Translations under genes and position numbers: made by a program
The notes under the pieces: model-generated
What the model saw: only the letters and a program-made list of their open reading frames with translations
Database searches by the model: none
What the model was told of the DNA's origin: nothing
Shown here: positions 1-6,468 of the stretch, in pieces
How positions within the stretch are numbered: position 1 is the first letter of the stretch
How the letters are laid out: each line of letters opens with the position of its first letter
DNA from: Anaerozeibacter sp031551775
GTDB taxonomy: Bacteria; Bacillota; Clostridia; Christensenellales; Aristaeellaceae
Length of the DNA: 64,000 nt
Assembly (NCBI GenBank): GCA_031551775.1
Contig: JAVBND010000022.1
Location: forward strand, 60,105 to 124,104
Direction of reading: 5' to 3'

Positions 1-161
1 TTGTGAAGAGCGACCTTTTGCGCAAAGAGTTTCAGCTCCTTGAGCCCCGGCCCCTTCTTCTTCATATCGACCAACTGCACCTTGATCCCGCGCTCTTTAA
101 AAAAACGCTCGGCTTTTTGCACCTCAAAATCCCGTTTGTAAACATAGATCATCACGTTCAT
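1..161 (-). CDS. ArsC/Spx-like protein, N-terminal part (cut by window edge)
   Basis: Only the first 53 codons lie in the window; the gene runs off the left edge. The start ATG at 161 is preceded by a GGGAGG ribosome binding site about 8 nt upstream. The visible residues (KAERFFKERGIKVQLVDMK) match the start of the ArsC/Spx thioredoxin-fold family, in which a KAxxxFxERGI helix is followed by a beta strand carrying D-x-K. The usual CxxC or CX5 cysteine of arsenate reductases, just before the KAE helix, is absent: that place reads YKRDFEVQ. A redox arsenate reductase role is therefore unlikely; a regulatory or non-catalytic family member is more plausible. The gene is divergent from the glycosyltransferase at 264. 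Confidence 0.7.
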   Translation of the reverse strand, partial: MNVMIYVYKRDFEVQKAERFFKERGIKVQLVDMKKKGPGLKELKLFAQKVALH

Positions 162-226
162 CAACGCGCCCTCCCATCTTATGACGGTATTGTATCATAA
201 ACACTATACATATTTGAATCCATTTA

Positions 227-235
227 TGCTATAAT
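227..235 (+). promoter_or_regulatory. Extended -10 promoter for the glycosyltransferase gene
   Basis: TGcTATAAT at 227-235 is a perfect extended -10 element. It lies 28 nt before the ATG at 264, in an AT-rich gap between divergent genes. No good -35 hexamer sits 17 nt upstream, which is tolerated by extended -10 promoters. Confidence 0.45.
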
Positions 236-263
236 GGGGCCAGAACCTATGCGGAGGGATTCA

Positions 264-1277
264 ATGAAGCTCATCACCTTTTGCGTGCCCTGCTATAATT
301 CTGAGAGCTACATGGAAAAATGCGTCGATTCGCTCCTCCCGGGCGGCGATCAGGTGGAGATCCTGATCGTGAACGACGGCTCAAGCGACCGCACGGCGCA
401 GATTGCCGACCGCTATCAGGCAGCTTATCCCGGCATTGTGCGCGCGATTCATCAGGAAAACAGAGGCCACGGCGGCGCGGTGATGACCGGCGTCAAGTAC
501 GCGCGCGCGCTGTACTTCAAGGTGGTCGATTCGGACGATTGGGTGGACCAGGACGCCTACCGCGAGGTGATCCGGGTGCTTTCTCACCACCTGGGCGCGC
601 GGGCGCTTGACATGCTTACGGCCAATTTTGTCTACGAAAAGCAGGGCGCCAAGCGCAAAATGGTGATGCGTTACACCGGCGCATTGCCCAAGGGGCGCGC
701 GTTTGGCTGGAAGGATCTCAAAGTCATCCGGCCCGGCCAGGTCCTGTCGATGCACGCCATCATCTACCGTACATCCCTCGTGCGGGAAGCGCGGCTCAAC
801 CTGCCCAGGCACACCTTCTATGTGGACAATTTGTTCGCCTACGTGCCGCTGCCGCTGGTGAAGCGCATATACTATCTGGACGTGGATTTTTACCGGTACT
901 TCATCGGGAGAGCCGACCAGTCGGTCAACGAACGCATGCTCATCAAAAGGCAGGATCAGCAGATGCGCGTGGTCTCGTTGATGATCGACCGGGTGGACCT
1001 TGAGGCGCTTTATGACAAATCGCTTCGGCGGTACATGCTCCGCTACCTTGAAATGCTGATGACCATCACGTCGGTGGTGTTCATGCTCGACGGCTCGCCC
1101 GCGTCGCTTGAGAAGCGGGACGAACTGTGGAGGGCGCTCAAGGTGCGCCAGCCATGGGCCTACAAGCGCCTGATCCGGCGCGTGCAGGCGCACTTTGACA
1201 AGGCGAAAAGCGTGCCGGCGCGCGGGTTTGTCGTGCGCGCCTACCGCTTCTTGCAAAAGATGTACGGGTTTAATTAG
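264..1277 (+). CDS. Family 2 glycosyltransferase
   Basis: 337-aa GT-A fold glycosyltransferase. The N-terminal nucleotide-sugar binding motif CVPCYNSE (residues 7-14), the strand-loop EILIVNDGSSD (33-43) and the metal-binding DSDD (89-92) are all present, so an active transferase is likely. The substrate cannot be told from sequence. The C-terminal third (about 230-337) is helical and basic, with no clear transmembrane span, as in cytoplasmic-face enzymes that build cell-wall or capsule glycans. The start at 264 is preferred over an in-frame ATG at 234, because the latter overlaps the -10 box and GCGGAGGG lies 6 nt before 264. It is convergent with the uridine kinase gene, and the two 3' ends overlap by 8 bp. 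Confidence 0.85.
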   Translation: MKLITFCVPCYNSESYMEKCVDSLLPGGDQVEILIVNDGSSDRTAQIADRYQAAYPGIVRAIHQENRGHGGAVMTGVKYARALYFKVVDSDDWVDQDAYREVIRVLSHHLGARALDMLTANFVYEKQGAKRKMVMRYTGALPKGRAFGWKDLKVIRPGQVLSMHAIIYRTSLVREARLNLPRHTFYVDNLFAYVPLPLVKRIYYLDVDFYRYFIGRADQSVNERMLIKRQDQQMRVVSLMIDRVDLEALYDKSLRRYMLRYLEMLMTITSVVFMLDGSPASLEKRDELWRALKVRQPWAYKRLIRRVQAHFDKAKSVPARGFVVRAYRFLQKMYGFN

Positions 1278-1887
1278 GGTGTGTGATCATGCCGCTGTTG
1301 ATGTAGCAGGCCAGGATGTCCACGATCTTTTTGTTCTTTCCGCCCCCCGCAACGATCACGTCGGCATAATCGATGTAGCCGCGGATGTAGCGCTCGTACA
1401 TGGGTTTGACGGTTGTGAGGTATTGCTGGGCTATGCCTTCGATCTGGCGGCCGCGCTTCATGATGTCGCGCTTGACGCGGCGCAAAAGGCAGATATCGGG
1501 GTCAACGCGGATGTAGATCTTGAAATCCAACGCTTCGCGCACAGCGGCATCGTAGAAGCAGTGGATGCCCTCAAGGATCAGGACATCGGCGGGCGCAATC
1601 AGCTCATCGCTGTCCGCGCGCGTGTGATTGGTGTAATCATAGCCCTTGCGCGTGATGGCGCGCCCGGCCTTGAGGTCATTGATGTCCCGGAGCAGCAGGT
1701 CGTGCTCAAATATCTCCGGCTCGTCGTAGTTGATCTTCTCACGCTCTTCAAAGGGCAGGTCTGCGTGATTCTTATAGTAGCTGTCCTGCGCGAGCAAGAT
1801 CGCGTTTTGATGGATGGCGCGCGCGAGCGAGGATGCCAGTGTGCTCTTGCCGCTGCCCGACGCGCCGCAAATCCCGATTGTAAGCAT
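1270..1887 (-). CDS. udk: Uridine kinase-like P-loop kinase
   Basis: 205-aa P-loop kinase of the uridine kinase/phosphoribulokinase family, which phosphorylates uridine (and cytidine) for pyrimidine salvage in the cytoplasm. The Walker A motif GASGSGKST is at residues 8-16. It is followed by the family-typical LAQDSYYK and NYDEPEIFEHDLL segments (substrate-binding Asp/Tyr region), and later by VLILEGIHCF and RRVKRDIMKRGR, the lid with its arginines. Length is typical for Udk (about 205-210 aa). The ATG start at 1887 has GGGGCGA just upstream. It is transcribed divergently from the HEPN-CBS gene across a 53-bp gap. Uridine specificity is inferred from family resemblance; related kinases of unknown substrate exist. 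Confidence 0.85.
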   Translation of the reverse strand: MLTIGICGASGSGKSTLASSLARAIHQNAILLAQDSYYKNHADLPFEEREKINYDEPEIFEHDLLLRDINDLKAGRAITRKGYDYTNHTRADSDELIAPADVLILEGIHCFYDAAVREALDFKIYIRVDPDICLLRRVKRDIMKRGRQIEGIAQQYLTTVKPMYERYIRGYIDYADVIVAGGGKNKKIVDILACYINSGMITHPN

Positions 1888-1940
1888 AATTCATCGCCCC
1901 TTTGTCAAACAGTATATAAGGTTCAGGAGGTTTTGTAAAG

Positions 1941-2672
1941 ATGCGCGCGGAGTCGTTTTTGCAACTTTACCGGATTCTGGAAGAGAGCCTGGAGACCAAG
2001 TACGCGCGCACGCCGCGCACCACGTCGAGCGTCGTGATGGAGTACGCAAAGGACGAGGACAGCCTGCCCTTTCGCGAAAAGCTGAACCTGTGCCGCGAGA
2101 TACGAAACATCTTGACCCACAACGCCCTAGACGACGGGGCGAGCGTCGTGGAGCCAAGCGAAGGCGTCGTGAAGACGCTTGAGGAAATCGTTGACCATGT
2201 GCGCAGGCCCTTGAAAGCGCTCGCCTTTGCCACGAGCGCGGACGCCGTGATGCGCGCGCACATGGGGTACTGCGCGCTTCGGCTCATGCGCGAAATGGCG
2301 CAAAAGGGGTTTTCGCACATTCCTGTCTACGACGAAGGGCGCTTCAAGGGCGTGTTCAGCGTATCGACCGTATTTTCCTATGCGTCCGCCTATCCGGGCC
2401 GCGCCGTGGACGAGAACACGCGCGTCAAGGAATTCAAGTCATTTTTGCCCATCGACAAGCACATGACCGAGCGCTTTCTGTTTATGGACCAGGAGACCAC
2501 CTACACAGATGTCAAGCGCGCCTTTGAAGCCGATGTCAAAAAGAAAAAGCGGGTGGCGGTGCTCTTCATCACAGAGGGCGGCGAACCCACAGGGGAACTG
2601 CTCGGACTCATCACGCCTTGGGATGTGCTGGGCAAGGTGCAGGGCGAGGGCACGCTGATCGAGGGGAATTAG
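1941..2672 (+). CDS. HEPN-like domain fused to a CBS pair
   Basis: 243-aa soluble protein with two parts. Residues 1-95 are helical and contain CREIRNILTH (51-60), which matches the R-N-x3-H signature of HEPN domains (R55, H60), a fold that often has RNase or nucleotide-transfer-related roles. Residues 95-235 form a CBS pair: FSHIPVYDEGRFKGVFS is a classical first CBS beta-alpha-beta, and VAVLFITEGGEPTGELLGLITPWDVL is the second. CBS pairs bind adenine nucleotides (AMP, ATP, SAM, c-di-AMP), so ligand-gated control of the N-terminal domain is a reasonable inference. The start is set by CAGGAGG 10 nt before ATG 1941. The gene ends 52 bp before the metNIQ leader promoter. Confidence 0.7.
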   Translation: MRAESFLQLYRILEESLETKYARTPRTTSSVVMEYAKDEDSLPFREKLNLCREIRNILTHNALDDGASVVEPSEGVVKTLEEIVDHVRRPLKALAFATSADAVMRAHMGYCALRLMREMAQKGFSHIPVYDEGRFKGVFSVSTVFSYASAYPGRAVDENTRVKEFKSFLPIDKHMTERFLFMDQETTYTDVKRAFEADVKKKKRVAVLFITEGGEPTGELLGLITPWDVLGKVQGEGTLIEGN

Positions 2673-2724
2673 GGTGTGTTGGCGCCATCCGAGATGCAGC
2701 GCGTTCCACTGAACCATTTTTAAC

Positions 2725-2753
2725 TTGACATGCGGGCGATGCCTGTTTACAAT
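2725..2753 (+). promoter_or_regulatory. Promoter of the metNIQ leader
   Basis: TTGACA at 2725-2730 and TACAAT at 2748-2753, separated by exactly 17 bp, make a near-consensus sigma-A promoter. Transcription would start near 2760 and produce a leader of about 190 nt before the intrinsic terminator at 2925-2952. A TATAAT at 2758-2763 is also present but has no -35 at a suitable distance. Confidence 0.75.
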
Positions 2754-2793
2754 AAAGTATAATCGACAAATGAGGAAAGGGGATTGCGCGGCA

Positions 2794-2904
2794 ATGAAAG
2801 CAGGTTTCTTCGTAAACACTATGATGATGCCCATGAACATGCGCTGGGAGACTAGCGGCATGTTCGTTTCCGTATCCATCGACCCGCGCATGATCCGTCT
2901 ATAA
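2794..2904 (+). CDS. Met-rich leader peptide (36 aa), candidate attenuator of metNIQ
   Basis: A 36-codon ORF with an AGGAAAGGGGA ribosome binding site (2773-2783) that ends 20 nt before an intrinsic terminator. Eight of the 36 residues are Met (positions 1, 10, 11, 12, 14, 16, 23 and 33), with five in codons 10-16 (MMMPMNM). The following operon is a methionine ABC transporter. This is the layout of amino-acid leader peptides such as those of his, trp and leu operons: low charged Met-tRNA would stall the ribosome at the Met run and prevent termination. A hand fold supports this. The segment 2838-2848 pairs with 2883-2892 (10 bp, one bulge), and 2892-2899 can instead pair with the 5' terminator arm 2926-2933. 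Its role as a leader rather than a stable peptide is inference. Confidence 0.75.
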   Translation: MKAGFFVNTMMMPMNMRWETSGMFVSVSIDPRMIRL

Positions 2905-2924
2905 GCCTTATTCGGGGTTTATTC

Positions 2925-2952
2925 CGGCAGATCGCGAGGTCTGCCGTTTTTT
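2925..2952 (+). terminator. Intrinsic terminator (attenuator) before metN
   Basis: A 9-bp stem CGGCAGATC/GGTCTGCCG (one G-T pair) with loop GCGA spans 2925-2946 and is followed by six T residues (2947-2952). It lies between the leader peptide stop (2904) and metN (2977), so it can only end transcripts that start at the leader promoter. This is the expected position of a transcription attenuator. Confidence 0.85.
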
Positions 2953-2976
2953 GTACGGTTGAGGGGGGGAGAATCC

Positions 2977-3993
2977 ATGTCTGAGTCACGCGGCGAACCC
3001 ATGATCCGCATAGAGGGCCTGAGCAAGGTATACGGCGCCGGCGCGGAGCGGGTCGCGGCGCTGCAAAACGTCAACCTGACCGTTCGGCGCGGCGATATAC
3101 ACGGCATCATCGGCATGAGCGGCGCGGGCAAATCGACGCTCATCCGCTGCATCAACCGCCTGGACACGCCGACCGAAGGCCGCATCTACATCGACGGGCA
3201 AAACATCATGGAACTGAGCAGCAAGGACCTTGGCGTCATGCGCAAGCGCGTGAGCATGATCTTTCAGCAGTTCGGCCTGCTCATGCAAAAGACGGTTTCA
3301 AGGAATGTACGCTACCCGCTTGAAATCGCGGGCGTCCCGCGCGCCGAAGCCAACAAGCGCGTCAAGGAATTGCTCGAGATCGTAGGGCTTGAAAGCAAGG
3401 CGCGCGCCTATCCCTCCCAACTATCGGGCGGACAAAAGCAGCGCGTTGCCATCGCCCGAGCGCTCGCCTCAAACCCCGAGGTGCTGCTGTGCGACGAGGC
3501 AACCAGCGCGCTTGATCCCATGACCACGCAATCGATCCTCTCTCTTTTGCAGGACATCAACCATCGCATGGGCATCACCATCGTCATCATCACCCATGAG
3601 ATGGCGGTCATCCGCCAGATTTGCAACATGGTCACGATCATCGACGGCGGCACAATCGTGGAGGAAGGCGGCGTGGATGAAGTGTTCACCCACACGAAGT
3701 CGGCGGCCGGGCGCAGGCTCTTCGGCGTGGTGGATGAGGAATCGCCGGACGAAATCACCGACGCGGTCCGGATTGTGTTTGACGGAGAGGCGCGCAATGA
3801 GCCGGTACTCGCCAACTTCATCATCAAGAGCGGGATTGCGGTCAATATCCTCTCGGCCGACATGCACAGGCTTGGCGGCAAGAGCTACGGACAGATGATG
3901 CTGGAACTGCCCGAGTCTTACGCCGAGCGGGATCAACTGGTCAACGGGCTGGCCGAGCTCGGCCTGACGGTTGAGGAGGTGCATCTCAAATGA
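2977..3993 (+). CDS. metN: Methionine ABC transporter ATP-binding protein
   Basis: 338-aa ATPase of the D/L-methionine importer MetNIQ, on the cytoplasmic face of the membrane. Walker A GMSGAGKST is at residues 46-54, the signature LSGGQKQ begins at about 149, and Walker B LLCDEATSALD is at about 169. The C-terminal 70-75 residues (from about 265) form a NIL domain, the ACT-like regulatory domain that binds methionine and gives transinhibition in MetN. The start at 2977 is chosen over a TTG at 2959 because GAGGGGGGA sits 7 nt upstream. The stop overlaps the metI start by 4 nt (ATGA), so the two are translationally coupled. Expression is probably controlled by the leader attenuator upstream. 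Confidence 0.95.
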   Translation: MSESRGEPMIRIEGLSKVYGAGAERVAALQNVNLTVRRGDIHGIIGMSGAGKSTLIRCINRLDTPTEGRIYIDGQNIMELSSKDLGVMRKRVSMIFQQFGLLMQKTVSRNVRYPLEIAGVPRAEANKRVKELLEIVGLESKARAYPSQLSGGQKQRVAIARALASNPEVLLCDEATSALDPMTTQSILSLLQDINHRMGITIVIITHEMAVIRQICNMVTIIDGGTIVEEGGVDEVFTHTKSAAGRRLFGVVDEESPDEITDAVRIVFDGEARNEPVLANFIIKSGIAVNILSADMHRLGGKSYGQMMLELPESYAERDQLVNGLAELGLTVEEVHLK

Positions 3994-4652
3994 CCATGGA
4001 CAAGATTTGGGTGCTGGTTCAGCAAGGCATTCTCGATACGCTGTACATGACGCTGCCAAGCGCGCTGTTTGCCTACATCCTGGGGCTTCCGCTGGGCGTA
4101 TTGCTGGTCATCACGAGCAAGGGCCATATCAAGGAGAACATGACGCTCAACGCGACCCTCGGCGCGGCGGTCAACTTCCTGCGCTCGGTGCCGTTCCTGA
4201 TCCTGCTGGTCATGCTCTTCCCCATTACCCGCGCGGTCATGGGCAGCGCGATCGGCACGCGCTCAATCATCTTCCCCCTGACGGTGAGCGCTTTTCCCTA
4301 CGTCGCGCGCATGGTCGAGGGCTCGCTCAAGGAAGTGGACGGCGGCGTGATCGAAGCCGCGCAGTCGATGGGCTCTTCGACTTTTGAGATCATTTGGAAG
4401 GTGCTCCTGCCCGAATCCCTTCCATCCCTCCTCAACGGCGCGGCCATCTGCGTGACCACAATCTTAGCCTACACCGCAATGGCGGGCGCGGCGGGCGGCG
4501 ACGGCCTGGGCAAAATTGCCATCACCTACGGACTCAACCGGCGCGAGTACGGCGTGATGTACGCCGCCTCCATCGCCCTCGTCGTGCTGGTGCAGGTTTT
4601 CCAGATCGCGGGCGGCATGCTGACACGGGCCAGCGATCACCGGCGCAAGTAG
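3990..4652 (+). CDS. metI: Methionine ABC transporter permease
   Basis: 220-aa integral membrane permease of MetNIQ, with about five hydrophobic segments. The cytoplasmic coupling loop EAAQSMGSSTFEIIWKVLLP is the EAA motif that docks on MetN. Length is normal for MetI (about 215-220 aa). The start overlaps the metN stop (ATGA); a second Met two codons later is also possible. It is followed by metQ after 63 bp. Confidence 0.95.
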   Translation: MTMDKIWVLVQQGILDTLYMTLPSALFAYILGLPLGVLLVITSKGHIKENMTLNATLGAAVNFLRSVPFLILLVMLFPITRAVMGSAIGTRSIIFPLTVSAFPYVARMVEGSLKEVDGGVIEAAQSMGSSTFEIIWKVLLPESLPSLLNGAAICVTTILAYTAMAGAAGGDGLGKIAITYGLNRREYGVMYAASIALVVLVQVFQIAGGMLTRASDHRRK

Positions 4653-4715
4653 TACCAGGCGGCGCTGCCGCTCGATATAGATTCCATTTGAGACCATTTG
4701 TAAGGAGGAATCCCC

Positions 4716-5540
4716 ATGAAAAAGTTGTTTGCCCTGGCCCTTGCCCTGATCCTCGCGCTTGGCTGCGCCTCCGCCCTCGCCGCCGAGAAGATCGTCATCG
4801 GCGCGACGCCCTCTCCCCATCAGGAGATCCTGGAACTGATCAAGCCCGACTTTGAAGCGCTGGGCTACGAGCTTGAAATCATCACCTTCACCGAGTACCC
4901 GCTGCCCAACCCCGCGCTGGCCGACGGCGAACTTGACGCCAACTACTTCCAGCACATCCCGTACCTCGCGGCCTACAATGCGACGGTTTCGCAGGATCAG
5001 GCGCTCGTCGCCGCGATCGGCGTACATTACGAACCCTTCGGAATCTACGCGGGCCGCGTGGATTCGCTTGAAGCCCTGCCTGAAGGCGGCGTGATCGCGG
5101 TCACGAACGACCCCTCCAACGAGACGCGCGCGCTCTTGCTGCTTCAGGAAGCCGGCCTCATCAAACTGCCCGAAGGCACCGACACCAATTCCACCGTGAC
5201 CGCGCTTGACATCGTGGAAAACGCCAAGAATCTCGACATCCGCGAGATGGACGCCAACCTCATCCCCTCGACGCTTGACGATGTGGACCTGGCCGTCATC
5301 AACGGCAACTTTGCCCTGGACGCGGGCCTCAGCCCGGCGACCGACGCCATCTTCATTGAAGCCGCCGACAGCGAAGCCGGAAAAATCTACACCAACTACG
5401 TGGTCATCCGCCAGGAGGACGTTGACAGCCAGTGGGTGAAGGACCTTGAGCGCGTCATCTGCTCAAAGAAGGTCAGCGATTTCGTGCTCACGAGCGAAGC
5501 CTACAAGGGCGGCGTGATCCCGGCGTTCACGGCTGAGTAA
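4716..5540 (+). CDS. metQ: Methionine-binding protein of the MetNIQ importer
   Basis: 274-aa extracytoplasmic substrate-binding protein of the NlpA/MetQ family. It has a positively charged start, a hydrophobic stretch, and Cys17 in LALGC followed by ASALAAEKI. This may be a lipoprotein anchor, though the lipobox is not ideal and a signal peptidase I site (ALA-A) follows. The mature part begins KIVIGATPSPHQEIL and contains NPALADGELDANYFQH, both characteristic of the methionine-binding branch. TAAGGAGG lies 8 nt before ATG. It is the last gene of the metNIQ operon; only 3 bp separate its stop from that of the convergent response regulator, and no separate terminator was seen. Confidence 0.95.
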   Translation: MKKLFALALALILALGCASALAAEKIVIGATPSPHQEILELIKPDFEALGYELEIITFTEYPLPNPALADGELDANYFQHIPYLAAYNATVSQDQALVAAIGVHYEPFGIYAGRVDSLEALPEGGVIAVTNDPSNETRALLLLQEAGLIKLPEGTDTNSTVTALDIVENAKNLDIREMDANLIPSTLDDVDLAVINGNFALDAGLSPATDAIFIEAADSEAGKIYTNYVVIRQEDVDSQWVKDLERVICSKKVSDFVLTSEAYKGGVIPAFTAE

Positions 5541-5543
5541 TTC

Positions 5544-6227
5544 CTAATCAACCACAAATTTATAGCCATAGCCCCATACGGTGACGATTGCGCCATCGTA
5601 TGGGGCTAGTTTTTGCCTGAGGCTTTTGACATGGGTATCGACGGTGCGCTCGGTGCCGAAAAAATCCTGACCCCAGACGTGGTCGAGCAACTGCGAACGG
5701 GAAAACGCCTGACCGGGGTTTCTCGCGAAGCACAGCAGCAGGTCAAATTCCTTGGGCGAGAGCGGGCGCAGTGCGTGATCCACGTAAACCGCGCGGGCCT
5801 GGGGGTCAATCTCCACCCCGCCCATGGCCAATGCCTTGGTCCGGACGGGCGACGCGCCCGCGAGCGTCAGCAGGCTCTTGATGCGCAGCGTTACCTCGCG
5901 CGGAAAGAAAGGCTTGAGGACATAATCGTTGGCTCCGGCCTGAAACGCCTCGATGCGGTTTTGCTCGTTGCCGTTGCCGCTTGTCAGAATGACCGGCATG
6001 GCGCTGCTCTTCCTCAAATGACGGCACACGATCACCCCGCCCAGCTGCGGCATTTCCGCGTCCAGGACAGCCAGGTTGTATGTTGCCTTTTTCAGCAGCT
6101 TGAGCGCTTGGATGCCGTCCGACGCGCCATCGGCTTCGAACTTTTCCTCGCGCGCGCCAAACATCAGGATGTCGCGCACGGTGGCATCCTTGTCGGCGAT
6201 CAGCAGCCGTATGCCTCCCTTCGCCAT
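5544..6227 (-). CDS. OmpR/PhoB-family response regulator
   Basis: 227-aa two-component response regulator. The receiver domain (residues 6-120) has acidic D12/D14, phospho-acceptor D56 (AVLDAEMPQ), T82/S83 and K105 (YVLKPF). The C-terminal winged helix (about 135-227) carries the typical LSPKEFDLLL and RTVDTHVKSLRQKL recognition helix, and ends with the wing VWGYGYKFV. The start at 6227 is chosen because GGGGGAGG lies 5 nt upstream; an in-frame extension to 6359 is not family-like. No sensor kinase gene is next to it, so it is an orphan here and its signal is unknown. Confidence 0.9.
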   Translation of the reverse strand: MAKGGIRLLIADKDATVRDILMFGAREEKFEADGASDGIQALKLLKKATYNLAVLDAEMPQLGGVIVCRHLRKSSAMPVILTSGNGNEQNRIEAFQAGANDYVLKPFFPREVTLRIKSLLTLAGASPVRTKALAMGGVEIDPQARAVYVDHALRPLSPKEFDLLLCFARNPGQAFSRSQLLDHVWGQDFFGTERTVDTHVKSLRQKLAPYDGAIVTVWGYGYKFVVD

Positions 6228-6413
6228 GGAACCTCCCCCGCAATCGTCGGTCGCGCAGGGCTTCGTGTACAATGCCATTATACAGGATTTAACACTGGGC
6301 TTCAACCGTTTTGTCAGGGCGTGTTTCAAAAGTCCAGGATACGCGGTTCGAGCGGACAAAGCGCTCGTTTGGGGCCGAAATGGCGGCGCGCGGACGGCTG
6401 AATCGGCGCAAAG

Positions 6414-6452
6414 AGGGACGGCCGGCGCACAAAACCGCGCCGGCCGTTCCCT
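6414..6452 (-). terminator. Long GC-rich hairpin after hydA
   Basis: A stem of about 15 bp with one bulge (arms 6414-6428 and 6437-6452, containing CGGCCGGCGC and its complement, 8-nt loop) lies 17 nt after the hydA stop on the minus strand. The tail after it is only CTTTG, so the U-run is weak. It may act as a terminator or as a 3' mRNA stabiliser. Confidence 0.55.
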
Positions 6453-6468
6453 GCCACGGCTTCATCAA

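Noticed and set aside
2725..2763. TTGACA at 2725 paired with TATAAT at 2758
   Set aside because: The spacing is 27 bp, too long; TACAAT at 2748 has the correct 17-bp spacing.
2700..2976. S-box (SAM) riboswitch or Met T-box before metN
   Set aside because: No S-box core helices or T-box sequence could be seen, and the leader is shorter than usual for either; the Met-rich ORF with terminator explains the region better.
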